Positions 1 to 12,955 of a stretch of 64,000 nt of DNA are shown here, piece after piece. Source of the DNA: Cryptomeria japonica (Eukaryota; Streptophyta; Pinopsida; Cupressales; Cupressaceae); assembly GCF_030272615.1 (NCBI RefSeq), contig NC_081407.1, forward strand, positions 155,310,891-155,374,890, written 5' to 3'. The notes beneath the pieces are model-generated. The model was not told where the DNA came from and ran no database searches. It saw only the letters and a list, made by a program, of their open reading frames with translations. Both the position numbers and the translations under genes were made by a program. Every line of letters starts with the position of its first letter. The first letter of the stretch is position 1.

Positions 1-1515
1 GTGATCGGAGGAGCTATCAGTGGGTTCCTATGTCCGGATAGGGCGACACGGGGGTTGGCAGTGGGCTGGGGAGGAGCACTGGAGATATTGGTGACTCAGC
101 ACACCAGATATGCGTGGGGTCCATGTGTGTTGGCCCACCTATATTATGAGCTTCACCAGTTCGTCTACCATGGATCAGTGGGACTGGGCTGTGGAGTGAC
201 ACTTCTGCAGGTTTGGGCATATGAGCATCTGCCTATCACACGGCCGATACATTTCAGAGGTAGGGGTCACGGACGGAGCTTTGTGCATTTATATGACATG
301 ATCACTTCGCAGCCTCAGATTGGCAGGTTAGAGCATTGGAGGCGAGTGATAGATGACATTGACGTAGTCATCTGGGGGCCATATCTGGGATGTGAGGAGT
401 GGGAGGATGACGCAGTGGAGCTGCCTTATACCTTCAGGAGCAGATATCTGATTGGGCGGATGCCCTATATATTAGAGAGGCAGCTGGTAGACAGAGTATG
501 CAGGCAGTATGGCAGGATCTAGAGGATGCCACGAGGCTTGGGTATGTATGCCCGTACAGTGAGGGATCAGGTGCAGTTCGGGCCATTGTTTTCATATGAT
601 CAGGCAGTTACACAGCTGGCAGAGATGATGCCCCTACCCTGGGATATGTGGCCAGAGATTGAGGATGCAGGCATGGATGCAGAGTATATAGCATATTGGG
701 CAGAGCATCCGTTCCCGCGACTGATAGATCCAGGGGAGCTACTGGAGGGAGAGGTAGGAGGAGATGACGATGATGATGGTGGAGGCGATGGGGGCAGAGG
801 CCGACGGAGGCGGAGGGGAGTAGTTGGGGAGAGGAGGGTGGCACCTCAGAGGGAGGGTGGACAGGAGGGACAGGCCCAGGTGGTGAGGGGTCGCGGTGGA
901 GTGCCCCTGCAGGTACCAGCAGCACAGGGTCCTAGGGCACAGGGACAGGGACCTAGACATGTACTGAGACACGTACAGGGACAGGTACAGGAGCAGGCAC
1001 CCGCAGAGGGAGAGCCACAGGTAGAGGCAGAGGGTGGGGATCCAGAGGAGGATGAGCTGATTGAGCTCAGGGAGATCTGCCAGGGCTAGGCAGACGAGAT
1101 CCAGGAGTTGGAGAGGGAGAGGGATCGGCTCAGGACCCGGCTCAGGGATACTGAGCGGGAGAGGGATCAGGCGATTCAGCGCTACACTGAGGCTGAGACA
1201 GCGCTGAGGGCAGGGAGGCAGGCGACGGAGGACACAGGAGCAGGCTATGCATATGTCCTGCGAGCCAGAGAGGAGATTGCCTACTGGAGGGACCTGTATT
1301 ATGGTGTCGTGCCAGCAGATCAGTGGGCGAGGAGCTTCCATAGACCATCACGGACAGCGACGGCTACGGGAGGGAGCCGGAGGAGACAGGCATCGAGTGG
1401 TGGGGTCATGGGTCCTCCTCTACCACCAGACAGGCAGGGTGATCCTGGAGCGGGTCCTTCTAGAGCTCAGATTCCATCGAGGCCAGGCGGCTCCGAGGGA
1501 GGGAGTTCATCATAG
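1..1515 (+). pseudogene. Plant mobile domain (PMD) gene of element A, 5'-truncated by window edge, antisense to the retrotransposon
   Basis: One frame is open from base 1 to the TAG at 1513-1515 except for two amber codons, at 520-522 and 1087-1089. The product aligns throughout with the PMD frame of copy B, beginning near residue 140 of B's second exon. The first ~180 residues are PMD core. An acidic and glycine-rich stretch (around 745-830), a Gln/Gly/Pro-rich low-complexity stretch and a charged coiled-coil segment rich in Arg and Glu (around 1090-1200) follow. Base composition is clearly more GC-rich than the surrounding element, suggesting separate origin. At both stops the comparison with B indicates an ancestral CAG codon. 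PMD proteins such as Arabidopsis MAIN/MAIL1 act in silencing and genome stability; transposon-borne versions have no settled role. Confidence 0.85.
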
Positions 1516-3223
1516 CCATAGAGGGCTCCCTTGTATCAGTATTTGTACCATTTTTTTGTATTGTAGACACCTGCGGGTGATTTTGTAGCCATATGATTCT
1601 TTTGACATCATTGTATCATGACACATTTGATTATATATGAGAGATGATTCATTTTTGAGGCAGCTATATGCATGTGTACCTATGTGATGAGATGTTCTTA
1701 GAATGTATGCTTATGATATGGATGCAAATATGTATATGATACAATGCAATATTTTTGTTCTTTTATGTTTTATATGTGATACATGAAGCAAATGTGAATG
1801 TATGTAATGCAGATGAATATGATAATGCAAATGTAAATTGTGCTAACAAGTGTTGTGTGCAGGATGTGATGCAATTGTGATATCTATATGTATGTGTGAA
1901 ATGCTTATATGTGGTAATGTCGGTGCAGCTACATGAAATGCAAATGTTTTTGGTGTGTCATTATACTCAGTCATGTGATAGCAGGCTATGCGGACTCAAG
2001 AAGGATGATGGAAGTCAATCAAGAAAGGGGGATGGAAGACAGAAGATATGAATGTGAAAGAGCTTCTTGTGCGTTATCATCATTGAGCTTTATTATGGCA
2101 AGTAGGTTATGACAATCGAGGCATATGTTCGACCCAGAAAGTCATTGTACCTGTTTGCATGGAGATAAGACAATCACAAACAAGGAATGCCCCAGTTCAC
2201 ACTAGACTCATAGTGTCCTCATATCCTTGGACAAGTCATAGCATTACTAAGAGACAATCCACAGACAACAAATACAAATAGGTGATGATACCCCATCCTC
2301 GCCTTTCTAGTCAAAGACATCCTGGAGATAGAGTCTCTAGTCAGAGACATCCCGGAAAAGCTAAAAGACATGTCACCAAAAAGATGAAATCAAAAGAAAA
2401 TCAAGATTCGACCCCCAACATCCACTGTAGTCCTCAAGTTTAGTGTCTCTTGTCACTTGTATAAGTCGTATTTGATTGTGGTCACAATGTTCACTTTCAC
2501 AAAAAGGATAGATAGCACTGAACCATATGTTGTCTGAGTCTGTTGAAAGATTTGATTTTGTTGAAGCCCATTGTTGCTGTTGTGTCTCATCTGAAACTGA
2601 CTGAATCCATGAAACTAATACTTTATTGCGGAGAAGATGAAACTTTATGGCGGATCTGCGATGCAAATGTTGCTTTATTGTGGATTGTGCGCGGATAGAC
2701 TGAAGGAAGCTGGAAGAAACTGTACTCCTCAGAACGTGTGATGTTCTTAGTTCCACACCCATCACTAGACGTAGGATTTGCCTTAGCCACAGACAGGATC
2801 TGATTTATTATGGATGGAAAGGGAGGTTTATTATGAACGGCTAACCAATCTTGGGTAGATCAATAACAAGCCATGATGGGAATGGGTAAGTTTATTGTGG
2901 ACGAATAGGTCGTGAGTGTGTGCAAAGTGAAGGATGAAAGTGAATCCTGAAGGAGGGAGGAGCAATGTCTCTACACATGGTGTTGGTGACCCAGTTTTCA
3001 CCATGGTACGTGCCCAGGGCGCCACCGAAGTGGTTTTCACCGTTGGACGAAATTATTTCTCTTTACTTTTTTTTTTTTTTTTCAATTTTTTTTTTTTTTT
3101 GTGTCACAAGGCGCCTGTTTGCCAGGTTTTCACCAAGTAACGATTTTTTATATTTTATAATTTTTTTGTATTTTTGAAATTTTTTGATTTTTTTGTATTT
3201 TTGAATTAGGATATTCCGAAGAG
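1516..3223. other. Spacer between PMD 3' end and pol 3' end of element A; no gene
   Basis: This is AT-rich non-coding retrotransposon sequence, homologous to 20961-22631 of copy B. The ORFs I examined here are short and not conserved between the copies. Three short blocks near 2990-3130 contain GGTTTTCACC-type motifs (GGTGAAAACC on the element's own strand), next to poly-T runs at 3069-3100. B has the same blocks at 21030-21165. Confidence 0.75.
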
Positions 3224-6200
3224 CTATGTGTAGAACCTGCAAAGATGCATGTTGTTGATAGGATCCTCCAAAGGTTCACCCTCTATAGTAGAGAGCTGAT
3301 ATGCCCTAGATCCATAGACTGCTGTAACGATGTAAGGACCCAGCCAGTTTGGTTCAAACTTGCCCCTCTTCTCTCTGTCTTGTTGATTTTTAGGATTTTC
3401 TCTGAGAACCAAATCACCTACCTCAAATGTGTGAGGCTTGACTTTGTGATTGTAGCTGCGACTCATTCATTGTTGGTAAGCCTTGAGATGATTAAAAGCA
3501 ATTTGTCTTCGTTCATCCAACAGTTCTAGTTCTTGTAAGCGAGAGACCCTGTAATCTTCATCACTGATGATGTTTTGCAAAGAGACCCGTAAAGAAGGTA
3601 ACTCGACCTCAATAGGCAAGATGGCTTCAGCACCGTAGACAAGTGAGTAGGGTGTAGTGCAAGATGGCCCAAAGTGCAGGATTGAGTTGGATATGCCAGT
3701 TACGGCCAGCGTCGTCGACTGTCTTTTTGAGGATTTTAAGAATTGTTTTATTAGACGCCTCAGCTTGGCCATTACCTTGGGGGTAATATGGTGTGGAGAA
3801 ACGATGGGAAATATGGAAGCGGTCACAGAGTTCACGAACATCCTGATTTTTGAAGGGATGCCCGTTATCAGTAATAATGGATTTAGGAATACCATATCGG
3901 CAAATGATATAGTTAAGGATGAAAGTAGCAATTTGTTTCCCAGTGACTTGTGTGAGAGGCACAGCCTCAATCTACTTTGTGAAATACTATGTGGCTGTGA
4001 TAATGAGTTTATGACCATTGGAAGAAGGAGGGTGAATCTTGCCTATGAGATCGAGTCCCCACTGACAAAAGGGCCAAGGAGACACCAGTGGTTGTAGTTC
4101 TTGTGCTGGTGCATGTATGAGGTCTCCATGAATTTGACATTGCTTACATTTCTTGACAAACTGATATGAGTCTTTTTCCATATTGGGCCAATAATATCCA
4201 GTCCTGATGAGTTTCTTGGCCAAGGTAGGACCACTAGCATGCAGACCACATATCCCTTCATGCACTTCACGTAACGCAATCTGAGCTTCGTCGCTTTCTA
4301 AACATCTAAGAAGAGTGCCATCTAGACCTCATCGGTATAGGATATCAGCTAAAATGACATATCGAGAGGATTGGCGAATGAAAGTGCGGCGTTGGTTGTT
4401 TGATAGATCAGGAGGTAAGATATTGTCACGAAGATATGTGAATATGGAACCATATAACTGGGATTCAAGACCGACAACGCATATCATTTCAGTAGGAGTG
4501 ATCTCATATGAAGGAACCAACAGGTTGTCTACCAGGAACTCATAGCAGGTTTCATTTTGAGGCAGGTCAATTAGTGAAGCGATTGTAGCCATGGCATCTG
4601 CAGCACGATTCTGCTCTCTTGGTATCTGCTCAAAATCTATCTTTGTAAAGTGTCGTTTCAAATCATCTACCAGTTGCTTGTAAGGCATTAATTTTTCATC
4701 TTTCGTTTGGTAATCATCAGTTGCTTGACGGATGACAAGTTGAGAATCCCCAAAAACACGAAGTTCTTGGATCTTCCATTGAACTGCAATTCGTAATCCA
4801 GTTGTTAATGCCTCATATTCCGCTATATTGTTAGTGCAAGGAAATGATAAGCGGTATGATTTTGGTATAGAATCGCCTTGAGGAGTTATAAAGAGAATAC
4901 CAGCTCCTGCCTCGTGCTGTGTGTATGAGCCGTCAAAGTATAGTTGCCATGGTCTTTCGTGTGATATTGTTAAAATGGATTCATCTGGAAATTCTGAATT
5001 TAGAGGAACATCATCTATCATGGGGGCATCTGCTAATTGATCCGCGATTGCTTGTCCTTTTATTGCTTTTCTGTCCACATACTCAATGTCAAATTCACTC
5101 AGGATCATTACCCACTTGGCCAGTCGCCCAGTAAGTGTAGCTTTGTTGAGAAGGTACTTTAATGGATCAATTCTTGCAATCAACTTAGTCTTGTGAGTGA
5201 GCATATAATGGCGTAATTTATGTGAAGCAAAGACCACAGCGAGACATGCACGCTCGATTGGTGTGTAGTTTAGCTCATATCCCACCAATGTGCGACTGAT
5301 ATAGTATACTGCTTTTTCCTTACATCAGCTATTTGTTGTGCTAGGAGTGCCCCCAGTGCTATTGGAGTAGCTGATATGTATAGTAGCAAAGGCTGATCTG
5401 GAACTGGTGGCATCAAAACTGGCGGATTCAAAAGATAATCTTTGAGCGTCTGAAAAGCTTGTTGACAGTTATCATCCCATTTGAATTTGATATTTTTATG
5501 TAGCAGGTGCTGAAAAGGATTACACTTATCTGCAAGTTGTGCTATGAATCTTCATATAGACTGGAGTCTCCCTTGTAAGGATCGAAGTTGACTGATATTT
5601 CTGGGTGGCGGCATGTCCAAGATAGCCTTGACTTTTGCTGGATCGGCTTCGATTCCTCTTTTGGACACAATGAATCCTAGGAGCTTCCCGGAGGTTACTC
5701 CAAAGACACATTTCTTGGGGTTTAATCTTACCTTGTATTTTTCCAACCGATCAAAGACGATTGAAAGTATGTCCAAATGTGTATCTCTGTCTATTGATTT
5801 ACCCAAGAGATCATCAACATAATCTTCCACGGTTATGTGCATGAGATCATGAAAGATAGTGGTCATTGCTCTTTGATATGTAGCACCTGCATTTTTTAGC
5901 CCAAAGGGCATAACATTCCAACAGAAAGTTCCCCACGGACAAGTGAATGATGTTTTGTGTTGATCCTCGGGTGCAATCCTGATTTGATTATAACCAAAAA
6001 ATCCATCCATTAAAGATAACATTTCATGACCTGCTGTGAGATCAATGATCAAGTCGATATTTGGTAATGGGAAGTCATCCTTCGGACAAGCTTTGTTGAT
6101 GTCTCTAAAATCTGTACATATTCTGATGCTGCGATCTGGTTTACTGATAGGTACTAAATTGGAGATCCATTTAGGATAATCAATTGGGCGTATGAATCCA

Positions 6201-9200
6201 ACATACAATAATTTCTCCAACTCTGCTTTGACTAGTAATGCCACTTGTGGATGCATTTTCCTTAATTTTTGTTTTACTGGCTTTGCCCCCGGTTTGACTG
6301 TCAAATGATGCATTACCAAATCCGGATCTAGTCCACGCATATTAGCGTATGACCATGCAAAGTTGATTTGTCGTTCTTTGAAGAAGCTTATGAATTTTGC
6401 CCTTTCAGACTCTATCAATGATTGAGCCAGGAATATATTGTGTGGAACTTCTTCTGTACTAATGTTCATTTTGATAGTCTCTTCTACCAACATGGATGAC
6501 TTTTCCTCATATGATGCTGGGAGAATGTCGAGCCTTCCATCTTCGGGTGCCTCAGAGAGGTTTTCGCCCTCAGATACGTCCTTTCTTTTTACTTTTTTGG
6601 GATCAGATAGCGCCACAGTGTGGTTTTCGCCATAAGACCCTTGATTTGTTCTTATTTTCACATTTTTGCGACTGGAAGGTCCGACACCCTCACCAAAATA
6701 TGCCACGTTGTTGAGTTCTATGGTGTATCATGCTTTGTGGTCCCCAAGGGGAAGATCATCTCATATGCCCAGATAGTCAATAACAGCTTCGTCATTTTGA
6801 AATGTGTCAAATTGTGATGGTCCTTCATAATCCCAGTCAATGAGTTGGTGGTGAACAAGGGGAAGGCCTTTAATTTTTTCGGAGTTTGCGGGGCTAAGAG
6901 TGAAGATGTGGTTATATTCGGGTATATCAAGCCAATTGTCGAGGTCATCGATGGCACTCTCCTCATCAGTTTCGATCGCAAGCGAATCCAAATTATCGTC
7001 ACTAGTAGCGCCTTCCGGGACAGGTGTCCTCATCCTATGTGATTTCGACCTAAGACCTTGAGACGAAGACTGTGTGGAATCTTTATGGGTTATTTCTTGA
7101 CCCACCCTGAACTTTTTATAAAATTCCTCTTCTTTTGTCGGTTCATTTGGCTCTCTAAATGTCTCGATGAGCTCATAGTCACTGGAGGATTTGTCTGAAC
7201 CCCATTCCCATTCGTTGGAAACTGTGGAATAGTAATCTTCTTGTTGAACTTTGGCAACTTTGATTTGTGATGCCTCTTCTGTCCTTTTAGTGTGGATCTT
7301 GGAAGTCAAAAAACCAAGTCCCTTTGAGCGTTCTCTTTTTACAGTCAATTCAGGTTGTAAGGGCTCCATAGTGCCTTCTTTGCGTAACCCAAGAGGGCTT
7401 TTTCCATCATACCCGAATTTTTGTAGAATCTTGAAGCCTTTGCCATATTTCTCACAGGGTATATTGATCTGATCTTGTGTGTCCTCTTCAATGTCTTTAT
7501 AGAGCATTCTATATAAATCTTCCTCTTCTAGTTCGCCCCATCTTTGAAAGGTAGTAGGATCCCATTTGAGTATCATGATGGATATTTGCTTGTTAGGATG
7601 TGGCCTTCCATATTCTTTTGGAGAGCTCATGACTTGTCGTAAATACATTGTCTGATTTAGAGTGTATTCTCCGATGCCTTTGTCTTGAAATTTGCCTTTA
7701 AGTTCACCTTGTTTTGATGTCGAAGGTTTCAATGACTCAGGGTCAATGTATGCCGAAGAAGGAACAGCTTCATGATTACTGGGAATGATGGTCTCCGTAT
7801 GTGATCTCAAGTTATTGCAATATATGAACGGATTAGGATCACCGTTAACTGTTACCTCGACTCCATTATGAGGAAACTTAATGCATTGATGGTATGTCGA
7901 TGGGACTGCCCTCATTTCATGAATCCAAGGACGTCCTAGCAATATGTTGTATGTGAGATCCAGATCTAGGACTTGACAAACCACATCCTTTGTAACTGGC
8001 CCAATTCTTAGAGGTAAGGTGACCGTGCCCTTGGATGAGCGCTCTTCATCGTCATATGCCTTGATGGTGATTTGATTTTTTGAATTCACAGCTTTATCAG
8101 AATATCCCAATTGTTTAATGGTGCTCAATGTACAAATGTTTAGACCTGCTCCTCCATCTATCAGGACTCGCTTTATTCGATGTTTGTGTATGAAGGCTTC
8201 AACATGTAAAGGTGCATTATGTGGCTGACATACGGAGGCGTCATCGGCTTCTGTGAATGTAAGGGAATGTGGAATGGAAAGGTATCCCACCATGGCTTGA
8301 AACTGGTCCACGTTCAGATAAGTAGGAACAGCAGTATCTCTCAAGATTTTGTCAAGAATAGCTTTATGAGCGGGGGATATACGTAGGAGCTCAAGGATGG
8401 AGATGAGTGCGGGTGTCTTCCCTAACTGTTCTACAAGGTCATACTCAGGTTTGGTTGATGAAGAAGCGGCATTTTTAGTGGAAGCACCTGGCAAAGTAAT
8501 CTTACCTCGACGGGTTGTAACATGACATTCAGGGGTATGTTCGGAAGAAGATCCAACACCTCTTAGGACAATCTTGGGTCTCTGAGGAGGATTCTTAGGA
8601 TTTTTGTTCTTGATGGTAATAGTAGAGATATGATTGTCCGTCGAGATGTGATTGATAGTTGAGTCATAGTTGTAAGGTGCTCTAGTATAGTTGGCCTGAT
8701 CATCTGTGACTTTGGCTTTTCCTTTGTCATGCTTTGGGAATGGTTCCTTAAACATCTCATGTTCTTGATTGGATGAGTGTCCCTCCATCTCAATATCACC
8801 TCTATCAATGAGATCTTGCACAATGTTCTTCAGTTGATGGCAATTACCTGTCTTGTGACCCTTGCTCTTATGAAACTCACAATACTCATCATCATTCCAC
8901 CAATTTGGTTTGACCTTTGGTTCATATGGAGGAAAATCTGGAACTGTGATCACTTTGTTTGCCACAAGCTTTTTGAATACTGATTCAAGTGGTTCTCCCA
9001 ATGGGGTGTACTTCCTTCGTGATCTAGAAGTTGTTTGAGTATTCACTTGATTGTTTGTAGAACTTGATCCCGAAAAGATGAACTTGGGTCTCACTGTATT
9101 GGCATCAACAACACCATCATTGACTGTGTTCTTGTTTTTATTCCAAAATCTTGGCTTGTCTTTTCCTTTAAAGTCATCTTTGTTTTCCTTGAATATCTTA

Positions 9201-10420
9201 ATGATTCCTTGCTCAATTAAGACCTTTTCTGTTGCTAAGCCCTTTTCAATAACATCCTTGAAGGTGGACAAACAAGCTTTCCTTAGATCATAGCCAATGT
9301 CCTTGTTAACGTTTTGAGTGAACATTTCTACCATTTGTTTCTGTGGGATTTCGCAAGAGCATCTGCTAGCTAGATTTCTCCATCTTTGTAAAAATGACGC
9401 AAAAGATTCTCCCTCCTTTTGCTTAGTATTACACAAAGTAGTGACTGAGATATCTGTTTCTATATTGTAAGAGAAATGTTGAATAAATGCCTCTGCTAAG
9501 TCACCCCATGACTTAATACTAGGAGGTAATTGAGAGAACCATTCCATAGCTTGATCGCCTAAGCTTTGCGGGAACAACCTCATCAAATATGTTTCTTCTA
9601 CCGCTACCTCAATGCAAGCTGTGAAAAATTGTCTTATGTGTGCCTTGGGGTCTCCTTTTCCTCTATACTTCTCAAATTTTGGCGTCACAAAGTGTGCAGG
9701 AAATGGAGGCATTGGGATGCTCTTATCAAATGGATAAGGACATATGTCTCTCATAGTGTATGTTGGTTTTGGTGTACTCATGTCCTCCATTTTCTTTTGT
9801 AAATCTTTGATTTGTTGCTCCAAATTATCTTAGGTGGCGATCGATTTCTTGTAGCATACCCCATGTTTGAGACACCAATTTGAGGAGGAGCTTGTTGCAT
9901 GTATGGATGATATTGATCATAGACATGTTTGTATGGAGGAGGTCTATATTGATGCGGCATATAGGGAGCACTTGCTATAGCTTCATGTTGAGGAACCCCA
10001 TATCTATTTTGTGCGTGTATACCATATTCTATAGGCATGTCATGTTCTATTGTGTTGCCCCCAAATTTGACATGAGGTTTCCTTGTGTCCAAATTTTGAG
10101 CATGCCTTTGAATGTCCACTTGTTTTGATTGATCCATAGCTTGAGCATGTGATTGAGCATATCTATCTGCATAAGACTTCCATAATGGTCTTCGAAGGTA
10201 AGTATCATATGTTTGACCGTGTGTATGTGGGATTTCTAGTTTTTGAAGCAAAGCTGATGGTGATTCAGGTACCATATGCGGTCCTCTATTTCCTCCACTA
10301 TTGGGTCTCCTTTGATCCATGTTGGAGTGAGTTTGTTGCGAGGGTCGGTTTTCCATAAGTTGAGACATGTCAAAGTCATGAGGTATTTTAGCTCCACTTT
10401 GTGCCATCATGTGTAAGAAG
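3224..10420 (-). pseudogene. Element A gag-pol polyprotein, central and 3' part (decayed)
   Basis: From right to left this encodes the remainder of gag, a CHHC-type zinc knuckle (near 8890), a protease with an IDGGAG active site (near 8150), a G-patch-like motif (near 7420), RT with a YVDD box (near 5820), RNase H, a second archaeal-type RNase H starting at a YFDGS motif (near 4935), and integrase. Lesions relative to B: a 1-nt deletion near 9828; TGA for CGA at 6761, 5552, 4329 and 3467; a 1-nt deletion near 5321; two TAGs near 3975-3989 (one replacing Glu, one Trp); and a deletion of about 25 bp near 3680 that removes integrase residues and shifts frame. The true C-terminus is the stop at 3224. 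This copy cannot make an intact polyprotein. Confidence 0.92.
10416..10420. repeat. Target-site duplication AGAAG, left copy
   Basis: AGAAG lies immediately before the TG of B's 5' LTR and recurs at 26388-26392 immediately after the CA of B's 3' LTR. Removing B plus one AGAAG rejoins A's gag in frame, matching the intact gag of B across the junction. Confidence 0.95.
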
Positions 10421-10439
10421 TGTAGACACCCAAAATTGT

Positions 10440-10685
10440 CCAGTCTAATTAAATAAATATTTTATTTATTTAATTACCTAAGCCTAATTCTTCTATTAAT
10501 TAAATAAATCTTTATTTATTTAATTAATTCATTTATCCTCTTCTAGCCTTATTTCTCATTTAAATAAATACATTTATTTATTTAAATTATCCCTTTCCTA
10601 AATTAAATAAATATTTTATTTATTTAATTATCCTACTTCTTCTATTAATTAAATAAATATTTATTTATTTAATTAATTCATTAGC
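10440..10685. repeat. Cluster of five AT-rich palindromes in U3 of the 5' LTR
   Basis: Five imperfect copies of a palindrome of the form AATTAAATAAATA/TATTTATTTAATT are spaced at about 50 bp. A's 5' LTR also has five (29440-29680). B's 3' LTR has a single palindrome, so four units (about 200 bp) are missing there. Confidence 0.9.
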
Positions 10686-10838
10686 TTTTTCTACACATGA
10701 CACATGTCATTCATTTCTTAATTCCTACACTACCTACCTCTTTCATTATTTTGGTATTTCTTTTACCTACCCTCTAATCCTAGCCGACCTCTCTTTTTAC
10801 ACCTCTCAATCTTAACCCTCCATTTCATATTGTGTCTT

Positions 10839-10847
10839 CTATTTAAG
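10839..10847 (+). promoter_or_regulatory. TATA-like core promoter in LTR (CTATTTAAG)
   Basis: CTATTTAAG lies about 420 bp into the LTR. It is preserved in B's 3' LTR (26016-26024) and in A's LTR (29265-29273, opposite strand). It is the most plausible start signal for element transcription; no experimental support is available here. Confidence 0.55.
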
Positions 10848-11213
10848 AAGATGCTTTCTTCATTGTCAAACGCTAATGACCTAATCACTCATGCTAATGA
10901 TCTTTCATGCAACTTGCTACACTACGATCCTACTTGCAACCACATTCCGTTCTTTGTTGAGCTCTTGTGCATACAAAAATCTGAGAGCAAATATATCAAG
11001 CAAGATCAATGGAGATAGGAAGAATGGAGATCAAAACCCTATTGGACATGTGATGGTATAATCTTTGTGATTTTGTTTTATTTTGCATTGTCCTAGGTAA
11101 TCTTCATATGTTATGGTGGATCTTTGTTGATTGTTAGGCTAGGGTTTAGTGGTTGGATTCATTTAGCCTTGCAATATTAATATTATTGTTATCCATTTTC
11201 ACCATAAACATTT

Positions 11214-11231
11214 TGGCACGCCTGGTGGGAC
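11214..11231 (+). promoter_or_regulatory. Primer binding site of element B
   Basis: TGGCACGCCTGGTGGGAC begins three bases after the LTR end, the expected place for tRNA annealing. A has TGGCACGCCCGGTGGGAC at 28901-28918 on the minus strand. The TGGCRCGCC...GTGGGAC pattern resembles the tRNA-Arg-type site I associate with Tat/Ogre elements; the tRNA identity is inferred. Confidence 0.8.
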
Positions 11232-11319
11232 TCTTGTCCCTTTGCATTTAACCTTTTTGTTGCAGATTTTGCATTTTTGAAGTTGCAGATCGGACATTTT
11301 TCGACGGCATTTTAGGTAT

Positions 11320-11580
11320 TTTCGCGTCTGCGAGCGTTCAGATCGCGTCTCTGAGTTTCAGAAGCGTCTGCGGGATCGGGAATCGCGCCTGTGTTTTTGC
11401 CAAATTTTATTTTGCAGGTTTCTGAAAGGGGCGTCTACGTTTCCGAAATGCGTCTGTCTTACATCTGATCGCATCTATGTCCTGAAAGGGCGTCTGTGTG
11501 TTCTGAGCGCGTCTGTGCATCACAGAACCGCGTCTGTGTCATACAGACGCGTCTGTGTCTGGTATAGAAGCGTCTGTGTT
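11320..11580 (+). repeat. Cluster 1 of degenerate GCGTCTGTG repeats in leader B
   Basis: About a dozen irregularly spaced (15-30 bp) copies of GCGTCTGTG or close variants occur here, notably GC-rich inside an AT-rich leader. The same cluster appears in A at about 28550-28810 in the opposite orientation. Confidence 0.85.
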
Positions 11581-12794
11581 TTACTGTTTTGAAATTTTCA
11601 ATTTTTTTCTTTGATTCAATTTTTCGGATTTCGTACTTAGGGTTTCAGATCTGGTTTATTTTTGGACTAACCCTTGCAGATTTAGCTAACCAAGTTTGTG
11701 CAGCTTGTTTTGGAAGCAAAAATGTTTTTGTTGAAGGCCCCTTTTTCACAAAGTCTTTTTGGGTTTTCCTAAAATTTACCTAACTTGTGTGCTTGCAGGA
11801 AGGGGTGATCATTTGAAACAACCCAAACTACTAACAAATTTTGTTGCAGGGCCTTGGCTAGGGTTTTATAATTTTGTTGTGTGCCTTGTTTTCATAGACT
11901 AGCAAACACTTCCATTGGTGCACTAAAATTGAATCATTGTCTTGTGTGTCTTGAGCAATAGGCTCTTTTTGTTTAATCTTTAGAGGGCCTGTCTTCCCGT
12001 GTGGTCATTAGGACTACTAGTGAGAAGAGAACGACCCAAGTGGTAGCGAGGAAAACCCACCTCATCCGAACCACTATAATCAAATGTATTCATGGTGAAA
12101 ACTATGAATAACGTGTGCTGATTAGTTCATACCGACACTATGTCTCCCCATAAACCCATTTGATCAAATTTATTTGATGATTTGTAGGGAGTAACCCCTA
12201 CCGGCTGGGAGCCTTCTGTATTTACAGAGCTGAAAGTGCCGCATGTATGGCCACACGAGCGGATGCCCTTACTAGCACCATTTTGTTTTAGATGTCCAAA
12301 TCCTTCTAGTTGTTGGGGCAGGAGGTCGGACCTCTGGTAGCGGCCCACACACATACGGTTCTTAGTAGAGATACAAAGTTTGCCATGGGGAGTTTTCATG
12401 GGGACTGATGCTTGGCTGACTCGAGAAGTGAGTGCCGAGGGTGGAGCCAGTGAGGTCAAGCATCTAAGTATCCGCTCTGAATAGCGTAGCCTCAGGGGTA
12501 AAACCCTATGTGGGATCAACAACTATTGTCTTGGCCAGCCATAAGAATTGTGCTTGACTTATGTTAAATATTCAAAACAATCAAGACCAAACAACTAAAC
12601 ATTGTGTCTTTTGTGTCTTCAAGTGTATGCAAAACAACTTTACATCAAACAACACACTTTTGGAGTCTAAACACTTGCAAACATTGAGTCCTCATTAACA
12701 TTGTGTCCTCTTGTCATGAAAAATAATCAAACAGTCGGATTTGGTCACAACAAAACAACTTCACAGATTGGAAAAATTGCACAAAGTTTGCAGA

Positions 12795-12955
12795 AACGCG
12801 TCTGTGTCTGTTTTAACCGCGTCTGGGTCATCTAAGCGCATCTGTGAATGGCATAATAGCATCTGTGTTTTTAGCAGCGTCTGTGTCAAACAGAGACACG
12901 TTTGTGTCTGGGAATCACGTCTATGCAGTATACAGTCGCGTCTGTGTTCAAAATT
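12795..12955 (+). repeat. Cluster 2 of degenerate GCGTCTGTG repeats in leader B
   Basis: Seven or so further copies of the GCGTCTGTG motif lie about 1.2 kb downstream of cluster 1. The corresponding cluster in A is 27185-27345. Confidence 0.85.

Larger units (their letters stand above)
1..10420 (-). mobile_element. Tat-lineage Ty3/gypsy element A, 3' part (host of nested copy B)
   Basis: This is the downstream part of an old Tat-type LTR retrotransposon read on the minus strand: late gag, protease, RT, two RNase H domains, integrase, a spacer, and an antisense PMD gene cut by the left window edge. Its upstream part resumes at 26388-29691 because copy B is inserted within its gag. The two parts join exactly: the gag reading stops at the duplicated AGAAG on one side and resumes on the other. 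By comparison with B, roughly 2 kb including the 3' LTR should lie left of the window. A and B are nearly identical along their length, but A carries far more stops and indels. Confidence 0.93.
10421..11210 (+). repeat. 5' LTR of element B (790 bp)
   Basis: It starts TGTAGACACC and ends ACCATAAACA, so has canonical TG...CA ends. The same boundaries occur in the 3' LTR (25798-26387) and, inverted, in A's 5' LTR (28922-29691). The first ~260 bp are AT-rich palindromic units, followed by unique U3 sequence, a TATA-like site near 10839 and an R-U5 segment of roughly 350 bp. Confidence 0.96.

Noticed and set aside
739-1341. Minus-strand ORF of 200 codons
   Set aside because: It is the reverse strand of the GC-rich PMD coding region, with low-complexity Pro/Leu/Ser composition.
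12127-12522. ORF of 131 codons conserved between both leaders
   Set aside because: Conservation covers non-coding sequence equally, and the ORFs in the two copies lack a conserved start; I treat it as leader sequence.
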